A program made the position numbers and the translations under genes. A stretch of 64,000 nucleotides of DNA from Nitrospira sp. Its GTDB lineage: Bacteria; Nitrospirota; Nitrospiria; Nitrospirales; Nitrospiraceae. The stretch covers positions 1,115,001 to 1,179,000 of the forward strand of contig JADJXO010000001.1 of assembly GCA_016715825.1 (NCBI GenBank), given 5' to 3'. Under the pieces are notes generated by a model. It had not been told where the DNA came from, searched no databases, and saw only the letters and a program-made list of their open reading frames with translations. Of the stretch, positions 36,592-45,720 are shown in pieces; the stretch's first letter is position 1, and the number at the start of each line of letters is the position of its first letter.

Positions 36592-36945
36592 ATGCATGGG
36601 ATGAGTCGTATTCTGTTCGTGGGATTAGGTATCGCATTAACCGGCTATCTGAGCGGAGCACCAGTCTTCGCCGCCGATAAACCAATAGAGGATGGGTCCA
36701 AGATCGTGATTACCTCCCCTAAAGCCGGGGACAAGGTCAAGGATAGCTTTGAGCTAAAATACGAGTTGACCAAGGGGTCGCAGGCTGCCCATGCCCACGT
36801 CTTCGTGGACAACGAGTACCAGAAGGGTTTTGGCGGAACGTTTAAGGGCCTGAGCAAGGGGACTCACCAGATCACCGTGACAGGCGCAACCAAAGACCAC
36901 GCCCTCGTCGCAGCCACCCAAACAATCACCGTCGACGTCCAATAG
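36592..36945 (+). CDS. Exported small beta-domain protein
   Basis: Protein of 117 residues with a signal peptide (ILFVGLGIALTGYLSGAPVFA). The mature part is a single Ig-like domain: SKIVITSPKAGDKVKDSFEL, then HAHVFVDNEYQKGFGGTF and KGLSKGTHQITVTGA. The pattern is like DUF4399-type exported proteins, and the HAHVFVD pair of His could bind metal; both are inference. ATG 36592 has GGAGG 5 nt upstream. It is divergent from the GAF remnant. Confidence 0.75.
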   Translation: MHGMSRILFVGLGIALTGYLSGAPVFAADKPIEDGSKIVITSPKAGDKVKDSFELKYELTKGSQAAHAHVFVDNEYQKGFGGTFKGLSKGTHQITVTGATKDHALVAATQTITVDVQ

Positions 36946-37421
36946 GACTCCAACCAGCCGGTCTCACGCCGCCAGGGTCGATTGAAGAATTGGCCCTGGC
37001 GCGCCTGGCTCCCAATCCCGCGTCCGTCCATTCATCAGCAGTCACCCCGCTCTAGGAACAAGTCTTTTCCCCTAACCATCACGGTTTGTAAGACAATGGT
37101 ATCGCCGCCAAGGCCTGTGCCTATAATGATGAGGTCGTAATGCGTCGACATGAGAGAGAGTCAGACGTATGAGCATGGTCTTACAGCCTGGGAGGAACGA
37201 CACCCCTGTCGCTCCCTTACTCCCGGAGTGCGCACGCTGGACCAATTCGATTCCAAAGTTGAGGGCGGTGCTCCCTCCATGGGCGCAGTAGGACCGGCAA
37301 AGGTGTCGTTCCATGCAAAAACTTTCCGTCGAACGCACAACAGGGGGAAAAGATTTACGAGCAAGCTTAGAAGGAGCACGTGCATTAAAAGGTATCGACC
37401 GTAACAGGCCTAGAAAGTCGA
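36946..37421. other. Intergenic region without a convincing gene
   Basis: 476 bp. A hairpin near 36970-37000 (GCCAGGGTC pairing with GGCCCTGGC, no T-run) may end the upstream gene. A frame at 37150-37404 has no ribosome site or protein-like pattern. Nothing else is evident. Confidence 0.4.
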
Positions 37422-38567
37422 ATGGTCTGCATGGTTAAGCAATCGTCTGCCCAAAAGAAGTTTCTATGTTGGTGTGGATCAGACCGGGAGTATGGCAAGT
37501 GCCATCGCGATCGGGATAAACAAATCCCGCTAAAATCCCATGAAATCGGCGCTGAGTTTCGCAAGGCATTCGCCAGGAAGTACTGTCTACATCCTCAAAA
37601 CTCCTCAGCAATCTGCTCGCAGCACATTGTGAAAGCTCATAGTGTTTCAGTGTCATCGAATCTACAGAGCATCGCAGAAGATGGCCACGTCCTACGCTTC
37701 TATTACCCTCCCAAGGCACCATTGGAAGCCCGTGGACGTGTGACGGCACAACCTATTGGAATCAAAAAGGCATCTACCTTTACAGGTTTTTGTAAACTAC
37801 ACGACTCCCAGACCTTTTCAGCCATTGACCAACCCATTAAGCTCCTCACATCTGAGCACTGCTTTCTCCTCGCGTTCAGAGCGCTGTGCCAGGTAATCTT
37901 TACCAAAGCGGCATCATTCGCCGCGAGTCCAACTCTCCGGCAATTTGATCGAGGAACTCCTCCCCACATCCAGCAGGCGCATCAGAAATTTTGCTCTGAT
38001 AGAGAATTCAGCCTGATGGTCGGCTTGCAGGATTTACACCGCGAGAAGGCCGAATTCGATCGGCACCTTTTGAGGCGAAATTTTGAGGCAATCTCTTACT
38101 ATGCTCTTGATTTAGACCATGCCCCGCAGATTGTTTGCAGTGTCTCCTTCTCGCCAGAAGTCGACTTCGAAGGTAACCAGCTTCAATCTCTGGAAAATCC
38201 TGACATTCATGCCGACATGTGCACCTGTTCCATCATTTCCACTCAGCGTGGTGGGGCAATAGTGTTTGCCTGGTTGAAGGAAACTACCGGCGCATCAATC
38301 CGATTGATTAAAAGCCTCGATAGGCTTAAGCCATGTCAAGTTCTTAGTGCGATTGTACGTCTCGTGTTCGAATGCGGTGAGAACGTATTTTTTTCAAAGT
38401 CATGGTGGGACGGTTTGGATTTCAAAACTCAAATGGTGCTAGAGAATCGGGCTAATTCGATAACTGACAAACCTACTAGCATATTACTCGAAGATGGATA
38501 TCGGCCCGTTCTTTGGTCGATCGTATCAAAGTCAATATCCCCAACTCTCCAGATTGCACTTGAATAG
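37422..38567 (+). CDS. SEC-C-motif-like protein of unknown function
   Basis: Protein of 381 residues. The N-terminus has FLCWCGSDREYGKCHRDRDK, a Cys/His cluster like the SEC-C zinc motif (C-x-C-x8-C-H). A second possible metal site SAICSQHIVKAHSVS follows. The remainder is a long domain with no recognised motif and four Cys-rich spots (MCTCSI). Codon use is more AT-rich than its neighbours. Such SEC-C proteins recur in accessory islands, and the flanking genes (truncated genes, toxin-antitoxin) fit that. Start ATG 37422 or 37431. Confidence 0.65.
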   Translation: MVCMVKQSSAQKKFLCWCGSDREYGKCHRDRDKQIPLKSHEIGAEFRKAFARKYCLHPQNSSAICSQHIVKAHSVSVSSNLQSIAEDGHVLRFYYPPKAPLEARGRVTAQPIGIKKASTFTGFCKLHDSQTFSAIDQPIKLLTSEHCFLLAFRALCQVIFTKAASFAASPTLRQFDRGTPPHIQQAHQKFCSDREFSLMVGLQDLHREKAEFDRHLLRRNFEAISYYALDLDHAPQIVCSVSFSPEVDFEGNQLQSLENPDIHADMCTCSIISTQRGGAIVFAWLKETTGASIRLIKSLDRLKPCQVLSAIVRLVFECGENVFFSKSWWDGLDFKTQMVLENRANSITDKPTSILLEDGYRPVLWSIVSKSISPTLQIALE

Positions 38568-38630
38568 TTCCAAAACTTTTAAGAAGGCAGGCCCGTTTCT
38601 CGACGTGCGGCGATTGGATGCATCATTATG

Positions 38631-39169
38631 ATGATTCCTGCCGGGTATATGGCCAAGCGAGTGGTGAGGAAACCTGACTGGCTAAAGGCGGAGTTGAAGA
38701 TATCTATTCAGTGAGCGGATGTGCTTCCAAAGATTTTGCCGATTACATCACGTTCTGGGAGCACAATGGCTACTGGTTCTTCCACTCTCCCGACATCATT
38801 GAGCAGGTGGCACAGGAGCACTCGATTGATCTTGCTGGGACGACGATGTTCTATTACGAAGTCTACGAACAGGAATTCGATGACGTGAAAGAACAATGGT
38901 GCCCGTACGAAAGAGAGGAATCCTTCACCACTAATGTTCGCTTGCCAGACCAGAAGATCCTTACGGGATTTGATATTGTGAGCAGCACCCCGAGAAACAG
39001 CCCTGAATGCTTGCCGCTTTCGTGCAACTCGCTCGCTGACGAGATTCGAACCAATTCACATTGTCTACTCCCAGACTTCGAGACAGCAAAGCGGCTTGTC
39101 GAAACGGGACGATTCAAGGATTCAGAGCCTGGTCCGTACAGAATCTTCGTGGTGTACAGTTTAGTCTAG
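38631..39169 (+). CDS. Conserved hypothetical protein, one frame interruption
   Basis: Protein of 179 residues after correction. The first frame reads MIPAGYMAKRVVRKPDWLKA, then one G is lost near 38693 (GG to G) and the second frame continues VEDIYSVSGCASKDFADYIT, HNGYWFFHSPDIIEQVAQ, FYYEVYEQEFDDVKEQWCPY and ECLPLSCNSLADEI. It has the look of a widespread cytoplasmic hypothetical family (M-A-K-R-V-V opening), but I know no function. Reading only from GTG 38711 would lose the conserved start. Confidence 0.72.
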
Positions 39170-39254
39170 AAGCGGATAAGTCTCCATTTCCAGACTCGCA
39201 GCAGCTTCTCGTGACCTGGCTGACACCCGTTTTCGATGCTGGTATACTTGATAC

Positions 39255-39455
39255 ATGAGCAAGGTTGAGCAGATCGAACAGCAGATAGAGAGCCTCACGC
39301 CTGATGAACTTACGGCGTTCCGCTCGTGGTACGCGGCGTTCGATGCTGAGGCGTGGGATCGTCAGTTTGAGGCCGATATAAAAGCTGGGAAGCTTGATGC
39401 ACTGGCTGATAAGGCGTTTCGCGCTCACACCTCCGGCCAATCAACGAAGCTTTGA
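39255..39455 (+). CDS. Antitoxin of a ParE/RelE-type toxin-antitoxin pair
   Basis: Protein of 66 residues: MSKVEQIEQQIESLTPDELT, then FRSWYAAFDAEAWDRQFEAD and a flexible tail (GKLDALADKAFRAH). The pattern matches a common small antitoxin family with a helical N-terminus and a toxin-wrapping tail. The stop overlaps the toxin start by 4 bp (TTGA). Such antitoxins usually repress their own operon; no operator was identified. Confidence 0.82.
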   Translation: MSKVEQIEQQIESLTPDELTAFRSWYAAFDAEAWDRQFEADIKAGKLDALADKAFRAHTSGQSTKL

Positions 39456-39708
39456 TTCATCACGCCTCACCTGATTTCTGGAGAGTTGCTACAACGACCT
39501 TCCTGCTCCAATCCGTGAACAGGCTGACAAAGCTTTCGATCTGCTAAAAGAAAATCCTCAGCATCCTTCGTTGCATTTTAAAAAAGTGGGGCGTTTCTGG
39601 TCCGCTCGCGTCGACCTCAACTATCGAACCCTTGGTGTGGATGCACCCGATGGCGTCGTATGGTTCTGGATCGGCAGCCACGCGGAATATGACAAGCTGA
39701 TTCGATAG
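39452..39708 (+). CDS. ParE/RelE-superfamily toxin, one frame interruption
   Basis: Protein of 85 residues after correction. TTG 39452 overlaps the antitoxin stop. The first frame MIHHASPDFW is followed by a lost G (GGG to GG at 39480-39481). The second frame reads ESCYNDLPAPIREQADKAFD, then HPSLHFKKVGRFWSARVDLN, YRTLGV and VVWFWIGSHAEYDKLIR. The beta-hairpin with R-x-x-L-N-Y-R and terminal H-A-E-Y-D is the RelE/ParE hallmark. If the shift is real, the antitoxin is an orphan. Confidence 0.8.
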
Positions 39709-39746
39709 CTCCGTTTCACGGCAAGCGGTAGGCGGGATGAGGGTGC

Positions 39747-40319
39747 CTAAGTCTTCCGACTCTCCTGAATACGAAAGCGCTGGGTGATGGCCGTCAGGAC
39801 TTCCTTGGCTTCTGCTTCGTCAAGGCCTGCGCCGAAGCGAATGGTTTTTGTCCCATAATCAAAGGCAATCACTCCGCCGCCGATTCCCCACAATTGAAGG
39901 CTTGATGAGAGATCCAACGGATTAAAGGGGACCGGCGCAGGGCGAAGCGCTCGCATCTGCGTCAGATCATAGTCCTTGTTAAACCCGAATCCTCCGATGT
40001 CATGGCGAGTCCGAAAAATCTGTCCGTGCACCATGACAATCTCTTTCCCCACGACCTGCCAGAGGATGGCATAGATGGCGAACAGGCCACCGACCGTCCA
40101 CACGCCAAACCATGCCAGCATGAACAACTCCCCTTCAGGCGGTGCATCGCCCCTCAAGAACTGGCTGGAGACCATGTATTCAGCCACCGCCCAACCACAG
40201 ATCCAAAACCCCAGGAAGAAAATCACAAACCAACTACGAGTATAGGGAATGACGATGCGAAGCCCCTGCGACGTATCCGCGATGGTAATTCGAGAAGAAT
40301 AGGGTTGGATCGTTGCCAT
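39747..40319 (-). CDS. Two-helix membrane protein
   Basis: Protein of 190 residues. Two hydrophobic segments (WFVIFFLGFWICGWAVAEYM and FMLAWFGVWTVGGLFAIYAI) are followed by a PH-like soluble part (GKEIVMVHGQIFRTRHDIGG, then VIAFDYGTKTIRFGAGLDEA). The layout resembles bacterial membrane proteins with a C-terminal PH-type fold. ATG 40319 has AAGGA about 9 nt upstream. Function unknown. Confidence 0.7.
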   Translation of the reverse strand: MATIQPYSSRITIADTSQGLRIVIPYTRSWFVIFFLGFWICGWAVAEYMVSSQFLRGDAPPEGELFMLAWFGVWTVGGLFAIYAILWQVVGKEIVMVHGQIFRTRHDIGGFGFNKDYDLTQMRALRPAPVPFNPLDLSSSLQLWGIGGGVIAFDYGTKTIRFGAGLDEAEAKEVLTAITQRFRIQESRKT

Positions 40320-40494
40320 CAAATGCATCCTTGTAAACGATGGGTATTATGACATGTCCGGCTAGGTGAGTCCCAGAGGAATTGGCTGGACATTACAGAA
40401 CAGACGCGAGTTCTGGCTCCCGGCCCGCCAAGTAGGCCAACTCTACGGCATCGCTATGAGCAGAGAAGCCGGCTCGATCTGAGTATCTATCTGA

Positions 40495-41238
40495 TCATGG
40501 AGCAGGAATGCTCGGGCCGATCTTATCCAGGATAACTTGCTTGACCTGCTTCGCAAATCGCTTGGAGACTTCTACATTTTTCAGCACATGGCCGGACTCT
40601 GACACCGTATAGGTGGCAGGTGGCATCTTGGACGTGATAGTCGCTTCAAAAATGACTGCCAAGACCTTGCTCCGCTTGCCCGTCTTTCGATCGATCCTAT
40701 AGGCTTCTTTCAACGACACCTTTGGTGAAACCTCGACGGCCTCCACCCGGATGCGTGGCCTTAAGAGGCCTGACCGGTCATTATGCTCATCCGTGAGCTT
40801 GATGATGGGGTCTCCGACAAATTCGCGTCGGATCTGTTCCGCCACCACTCCTTTCGACCGTTCTGCCCGCTGCATGTTATCATCCAATACCGGCGGAGCA
40901 AGATCCACATAGATAGGACCCTCGGGCTGCCTTTTGGGGACAAAGCCAGCTTGCGTATGTTGGTTAATCTGTCCGGCACTGACCTCTTCCACTGTGGCTT
41001 GAGCAGCAACCAGCTGTTTGGCTATCGGATCATCAGCCTCATGGATGGTCGACTTTCCGCTCTGGTCGGTCTCGTACACAAGCGTGTTTACCCCTTGGTT
41101 ATCAACCCGATAGACCTTCTTCTCACCGTTCACATTTGACGTCACATAGCCAGTGGAACAGGCCAGGATCATCATACAAGCGGCAGTGAGACCAGCTGAA
41201 CGGATGATGCGGATCGCGTAACGAAGTTCAACAGGCAT
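40495..41238 (-). CDS. Hypothetical lipoprotein
   Basis: Lipoprotein of 247 residues with lipobox MILAC. The mature part begins STGYVTSNVNGEKKVYRVDN. A mixed domain follows with IKLTDEHNDRSGLLRPRIRV, then KVSLKEAYRIDRKTGKRSKV. It has no membrane helix beyond the signal. No family recognised. ATG 41238 has GGAGTG upstream. Confidence 0.68.
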   Translation of the reverse strand: MPVELRYAIRIIRSAGLTAACMMILACSTGYVTSNVNGEKKVYRVDNQGVNTLVYETDQSGKSTIHEADDPIAKQLVAAQATVEEVSAGQINQHTQAGFVPKRQPEGPIYVDLAPPVLDDNMQRAERSKGVVAEQIRREFVGDPIIKLTDEHNDRSGLLRPRIRVEAVEVSPKVSLKEAYRIDRKTGKRSKVLAVIFEATITSKMPPATYTVSESGHVLKNVEVSKRFAKQVKQVILDKIGPSIPAP

Positions 41239-41486
41239 GCGGTACACTCCTTATGCTTCTGCGGGAACCAACGACACCCCGTGTAAAATCCATCGACCTA
41301 TGACAACAAGTGTAGCAGCACCAAGCGCAATCGCCAGACTGCCTATCCGGCCGGCTCGAGGACTCAAGAAATCTGCACGGGCTGCCGATTCTTAGAGAGT
41401 GGTTGCACAAGCAGTGTCTGCAATGTGATTGACCGTCCTACGTACCAGGTCGCTGTATTCACCGTTCGATTCATACAAAATAGATC

Positions 41487-42809
41487 TTGGCTACCTCTCC
41501 CCTCTTAGCTCACCCGGTGATTCGCAAGCGCGTCGTCATCATAGGGGGCGGGTTTGGAGGAATGACGGCTGCGCGTTTCCTGGATGATGTCAACGTCGTC
41601 CTGATCGACCGTACGAACCACCACGTCTTCCAACCGTTGCTCTACCAGATGGCCACCGCCGCGTTGTCGCCCAGCGACATTGCCTGGCCGCTTCGCACTC
41701 TCTTCCGCTCGCAACCGAATGTTCTGGTGGTCCTGGATGACGTGGTATCCGTCGACCGAACCGCCAGAGTTGTCCGCCTCCGAGACAGCGCTCCGATTGA
41801 ATTTGACGCACTCGTCGTGGCCCCAGGATCGCGACATGCCTATTTCGGACATGCCGAGTGGGAAGCCCTGGCGCCGGGGCTCAAAACCATCGGTGATGCC
41901 GTCCATTTACGTGAACGGATGCTGTTCGCGTTTGAAGTCGCAGAACGACAACGGGCCGAGACCGGCACACAGGATCGTCTCACGTTTGTCATTGTTGGGG
42001 GAGGACCTACTGGGGTCGAGTTCGCCGGTTCACTCGTAGAAATTGGAAGAAAGGCCATGGGACCAGATTACCCTCACCTGCACTTGGAGGATCTCTCGAT
42101 TGTCCTCCTGGAGGCCGGCCCACGTGTGCTACCGGGCTTCGATCCGAAGCTGTCTGCAAAAGCGCTGAACACTCTCGAGCACATGGGCGTTACAGTCAAA
42201 CTGAACACCCCAGTCACTGCCGTACATTCCGACGGGGTCATGGTTGGGAGGGAATGGGTCCCGTCTCCTCATGTCATCTGGGCCGCGGGTAACAAGGCAT
42301 CGCCACTCCTGAACACATTGGCGGCTCCTCAAGATCCCTGCGGTCGGGTCAAGGTCCAACCAGATCTGACGATCCCGGATGACCCTTGGATTTGTGTCAT
42401 CGGCGACGCCGCCCATTGCCTCGACGGGGATGAGAAACCTTTGCAGGGAATCGCTCCGGTCGCCATAAAAGAAGGGCAATACGTGCCCGAGCAACGTCCA
42501 CCCTTTACGTATACGGACCGTGGCATGCTGGCGACGATCGGCCGCGGTCAGGCTGTTGCCCAGATCGGACTGTTCCGCGCTTCAGGATTCTGGGCTTGGA
42601 CCTTCTGGTGTATGGTTCATATTTTCTTCCTCATTGGATCAAGAAATCGAATACGCGTGATGTCCGAATGGACCTGGTACTACCTGACCTTCAAACCGGG
42701 TGCAAGATTGCTGGGTGAACAGCCCGGCACTCAGTCTGCTGTTTCATCCACGGACCATGCTCCTGAACCTACCGAAGAGAAGCGACGCCCTCGCCGCCGT
42801 GCTGCGTGA
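41487..42809 (+). CDS. ndh: Type II NADH dehydrogenase-like flavoprotein
   Basis: Membrane-peripheral FAD enzyme of 440 residues that passes electrons from NADH to quinone without pumping. The FAD site is VVIIGGGFGGMTAARFL, then HHVFQPLLYQMATAALSPSD, the NADH site FVIVGGGPTGVEFAGSLVEI, and the FAD-associated CVIGDAAHCLDGDEKPLQGI. The C-terminal membrane-binding helices follow (WTFWCMVHIFFLIGSRNR). About 12 residues normally found between GQYV and the RPPF segment are missing without a frameshift. Start TTG 41487 lacks a good ribosome site; GTG 41517 is possible. Confidence 0.88.
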   Translation: MATSPLLAHPVIRKRVVIIGGGFGGMTAARFLDDVNVVLIDRTNHHVFQPLLYQMATAALSPSDIAWPLRTLFRSQPNVLVVLDDVVSVDRTARVVRLRDSAPIEFDALVVAPGSRHAYFGHAEWEALAPGLKTIGDAVHLRERMLFAFEVAERQRAETGTQDRLTFVIVGGGPTGVEFAGSLVEIGRKAMGPDYPHLHLEDLSIVLLEAGPRVLPGFDPKLSAKALNTLEHMGVTVKLNTPVTAVHSDGVMVGREWVPSPHVIWAAGNKASPLLNTLAAPQDPCGRVKVQPDLTIPDDPWICVIGDAAHCLDGDEKPLQGIAPVAIKEGQYVPEQRPPFTYTDRGMLATIGRGQAVAQIGLFRASGFWAWTFWCMVHIFFLIGSRNRIRVMSEWTWYYLTFKPGARLLGEQPGTQSAVSSTDHAPEPTEEKRRPRRRAA

Positions 42810-42927
42810 GATCCTGACCCGTACCCTCTCCAGGCATCAGGCCTCCCTCATCTCCGATCACATGTCAGTGATTCGACCTCCACAATAGCCCTAGCCTTCG
42901 AGGCCTCCTGATGGGTGGAAATGCTCT

Positions 42928-43105
42928 TTACCATTTTCCGGCATGCGCTCCGCCGTCGACAGGCAATACCTCCCCGGTCACAAAACTCGTTTCAGTCCGG
43001 GAGAACACGGCATCGACGATCTCTGAGACCTTTCCCCATCCGTTGGATGGGATGGAGCATTTTCAAGAACTCATGTGTCTCCGGTTGCCAGAACCGTCGG
43101 GCAAG
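42928..43105 (-). pseudogene. C-terminal remnant of a short-chain dehydrogenase
   Basis: Minus-strand reading LARRFWQPETHEFLKMLHPI, then QRMGKVSEIVDAVFSRTETS, and FVTGEVLPVDGGAHAGKW to TAA is the usual tail of classical SDR enzymes (F-x-T-G-x-x-L-P-V-D-G-G). One extra A near 43030 breaks the frame. The Rossmann fold and catalytic Tyr-x-x-x-Lys are absent upstream. It is a fragment of about 55 residues. Confidence 0.65.
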
Positions 43106-43271
43106 ACAAATTAACCGGTTGAGATCAGGGGTTGATTTTGCGATGATTCACTGACGAGATCGAGCGAAATATTGGGAGACATCCCTTAACTCTCTTTCAT
43201 TCCCCAGGATGAAACACCTTCACACTTCAACGGTAGGCAGCATTGTCCGACTCACCTGTCAACGGACGTTC

Positions 43272-43859
43272 ATGAAGAGGGTACGCGCAGCCTTCTTCAC
43301 AAGCGCATGGCTGTTGATCATCGTTGGATGCGCCGGGATCGAGTCCCGACAACCGCTTTCTACTGTCTCTTCGGTGAATCTCGCTCGTTATGCCGGGACG
43401 TGGTATGAGATCGCCAGGTTGCCGATGTGGTTTCAACGGCATTGCGTCGATTCGAAGGCCGTGTATGCGATACTCCCAAATAACAAGGTCCATGTGCATA
43501 ACGAATGTGTGACTGACTCAGGGACCCTCGATCAAGTCGACGGGGTGGCGACGGTCGTTGACCCCACGACGAATGCCAAATTGTCGGTGGTATTCGACAA
43601 TTTCTTTGCGCGGCTTGCTGGTCCGTCCCGTGATGGTAACTATTGGATCCTCGAGCTTGCCCCTGACTATCAGGTCACCATGGTCGGGACGCCGGACCGT
43701 CGCTACCTCTGGATCTTGTCACGTACTCCCAATCTCGACATGACCACCTATCAAGGCTTGATTACCAAGGCTCAGAATCTTGGTTTTCCTGTATCGAGGC
43801 TGATCAAAACGAAACGTCCCGACGGCAGTTCTGCCAGTTCTCGAGGGTTCCTGACGTAG
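43272..43859 (+). CDS. blc: Lipocalin lipoprotein
   Basis: Outer-membrane or periplasmic lipocalin of 195 residues, like Blc. Lipobox LIIVGC, then the first lipocalin region LARYAGTWYEIARLPMWFQ, VHVHNECVTDSGTLDQVDG, and NYWILELAPDYQVTMVGTPD with the YLWILSRTP block. These bind lysophospholipids or fatty acids in the envelope. ATG 43272 puts the lipobox at the right position; a longer frame from 43209 is less likely. Confidence 0.9.
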   Translation: MKRVRAAFFTSAWLLIIVGCAGIESRQPLSTVSSVNLARYAGTWYEIARLPMWFQRHCVDSKAVYAILPNNKVHVHNECVTDSGTLDQVDGVATVVDPTTNAKLSVVFDNFFARLAGPSRDGNYWILELAPDYQVTMVGTPDRRYLWILSRTPNLDMTTYQGLITKAQNLGFPVSRLIKTKRPDGSSASSRGFLT

Positions 43860-43936
43860 AACGCGACCTTCTTGCGAGACGCTGTTGGTTGACACCCGCC
43901 TCTCTCCCCACGTAGGTTTCCTCCTTCACCACGCGA

Positions 43937-44530
43937 ATGGACACATTTGCCCAAGATATCAGCACCGTGGACTTATCACTGGTCCTCCCTCTACTTGTCG
44001 TTTTCACGATCGGAGGCATCGGGTGGTTTTTCATCCGCCGCTTCATCACCAATACGACAGACGAGTTCCGTGAATATCAGCCGGCCCTCCGCATCACCAA
44101 CCTCTCGATCATGAACACAGGCGACGTGATCACTGTGACACCCGACGTAGAAAACCTGGGTCCAGGAGTGGCCTACGATTGCGTGCTTCAGCTGACTGGA
44201 TGGGATGGAAGTTTTTCCGTGAAAGCGCTGTATCCTCACGGCCCTCGATATCGGAGCCATTCCATCCCTATTGCGTTGGGGCCAGGCGCTCCAGTCCGCA
44301 TGAAGCCGATGAGCCGCAGCTACTTACGATTGTCGTATTGCGATCTCTGGGAGCACCGATACGAATGCTGGTATCCGGTTGTCCAAGTCCAGAGCGCCCA
44401 TAGCCGCCTCTACAACATCCGTATTGATCTCTCAGAAGCCGAGTTCACAGAACCACATCCATCAGTCCTTGAAATGTGGAAACTGCTGCGACAAACTTCG
44501 CGCGATGAAGCCGATGATGAACATGAATGA
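43937..44530 (+). CDS. Single-pass membrane protein with Ig-like exported domain
   Basis: Protein of 197 residues with one helix (LVLPLLVVFTIGGIGWFFI) and an extracytosolic beta domain (LRITNLSIMNTGDVITVTPD, then VENLGPGVAYDCVLQL), which looks like the CARDB/conserved-repeat fold. It ends EADDEHE and overlaps the DUF5069 gene start. No specific function. Confidence 0.65.
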   Translation: MDTFAQDISTVDLSLVLPLLVVFTIGGIGWFFIRRFITNTTDEFREYQPALRITNLSIMNTGDVITVTPDVENLGPGVAYDCVLQLTGWDGSFSVKALYPHGPRYRSHSIPIALGPGAPVRMKPMSRSYLRLSYCDLWEHRYECWYPVVQVQSAHSRLYNIRIDLSEAEFTEPHPSVLEMWKLLRQTSRDEADDEHE

Positions 44531-44993
44531 TATCCAGAAGATACGACTGCGTTCCCCTCGAGCATCACTCGGTGGGTATGTGCTGCTTCCACGATTGATC
44601 GACAAGGTCCGCTTGCTCGCCGAGCGCCAGCTCCCACAAGACTATTGGTCCAACGTCCTTAAAGCAGGGAACACACTCGATGGCCGATTCCTTACCTATG
44701 CCGGAGTGGACGCAGAAGGCCTGCGGCAAGCCATTCTTTCGAGTCAGACCGATGAAGATGTCTTGGTATGGATACAGACTCACGCGAAACCCACGACGGC
44801 CGAAGATAATCGAGCATGGGCAGAACAACTCGCAGCATACCGACCCGATGAGAGCGTCGTCGAGTACCGCAAACGCATGTACCCAGAACTCGCTTCAATA
44901 ATCGATATCGCCCTTCTCAGCGTCTTTGACCTCATCGATTTGGACGAAGGACGGCTCTCGCTGAACCAACTGAGGAAGTCCTCAGTGGATTGA
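44523..44993 (+). CDS. DUF5069-like protein
   Basis: Cytoplasmic protein of about 156 residues. RSPRASLGGYVLLPRLIDKV, then RLLAERQLPQDYWSNVLKAG, NTLDGRFLTYAGVDAEGLRQ and VLVWIQTHAKPTTAEDNRAW match the DUF5069 pattern (R-S-P...L-x-x-R-x-x-D-K-x-R, D-x-x-V-L-x-W). The start overlaps the previous gene by 8 bp (ATG 44523; ATG 44505-44517 are alternatives). Function unknown. Confidence 0.8.
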   Translation: MNDIQKIRLRSPRASLGGYVLLPRLIDKVRLLAERQLPQDYWSNVLKAGNTLDGRFLTYAGVDAEGLRQAILSSQTDEDVLVWIQTHAKPTTAEDNRAWAEQLAAYRPDESVVEYRKRMYPELASIIDIALLSVFDLIDLDEGRLSLNQLRKSSVD

Positions 44994-45153
44994 TGCCCGA
45001 GCCCTAGTGGGAGACTTGCAATCAGAGCTCCTGAGCCGTACCATTTTCAGAGTACACAGTCTGATTGGTTCCGTCGTCCTAGCACACACGTAAGAGTCGG
45101 TTGCGCGGATCGACGAAGACCCACCTGTACCGGCTTAGGAAGGAGAAACCCCA

Positions 45154-45573
45154 ATGCCTCAGAAAGTTCAAATCGATCCCATTATCAAAATAGCGAAGAC
45201 CGATGAGGAGTGGAAGAAACAGCTATCGGCTCCCGCCTATCGTGTCCTACGGCATGAAGATACGGAGCGCCCGTTCGTGAATCCGTTACATGAGAATCAT
45301 GAATCTGGGATCTATTATTGTTCGGGCTGTAACCTGCCGTTGTTCTCTTCTGAACACAAGTTCGACAGCGGTACAGGGTGGCCTAGCTTTTGGCAACCGA
45401 TCGATCCACGAGTCGTCGAGACTCGAACCGACTTCAGACTCTTCATCCCACGAACGGAAGTTCATTGTGCCCGCTGTGAAGGCCACCAAGGCCATGTGTT
45501 TAAGGATGGGCCAAAGCCGACCGGGCTACGCTACTGCATTAACGGAGCGGCCCTGAAATTCCTGGCAGGATGA
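45154..45573 (+). CDS. msrB: Peptide-methionine (R)-S-oxide reductase
   Basis: Repair enzyme of 139 residues that reduces the R form of methionine sulfoxide. Zinc pairs CSGC (Cys56, 59) and CARC (Cys105, 108), then FDSGTGWPSFWQPI, HQGHVFKDGP and the catalytic Cys128 in LRYCINGAALKF. ATG 45154 has GGAAGGAG upstream. It has no signal peptide and no fused msrA. Stand-alone gene. Confidence 0.96.
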   Translation: MPQKVQIDPIIKIAKTDEEWKKQLSAPAYRVLRHEDTERPFVNPLHENHESGIYYCSGCNLPLFSSEHKFDSGTGWPSFWQPIDPRVVETRTDFRLFIPRTEVHCARCEGHQGHVFKDGPKPTGLRYCINGAALKFLAG

Positions 45574-45720
45574 TGCCTTCGAATGGTCCCCGCTCTCGAC
45601 CCGATCTTTAGACGCTCGAGATGCGGTTTTCTATCGCGCCGGCACGCTGAACTACCGCTAGCGCTTGCCGACTCATTCGCAGTACAATCGACCGGTACGC
45701 ATCATTGAACCAGGATCGTC

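Noticed and set aside
36404..36685. Minus-strand frame ending VFCASCRATMPS
   Set aside because: It overlaps the signal peptide region of the exported protein on the plus strand and no domain could be confirmed; at most a remnant linked to the GAF fragment.
37150..37404. Possible 84-residue gene
   Set aside because: No ribosome site and no recognisable or conserved-looking pattern.
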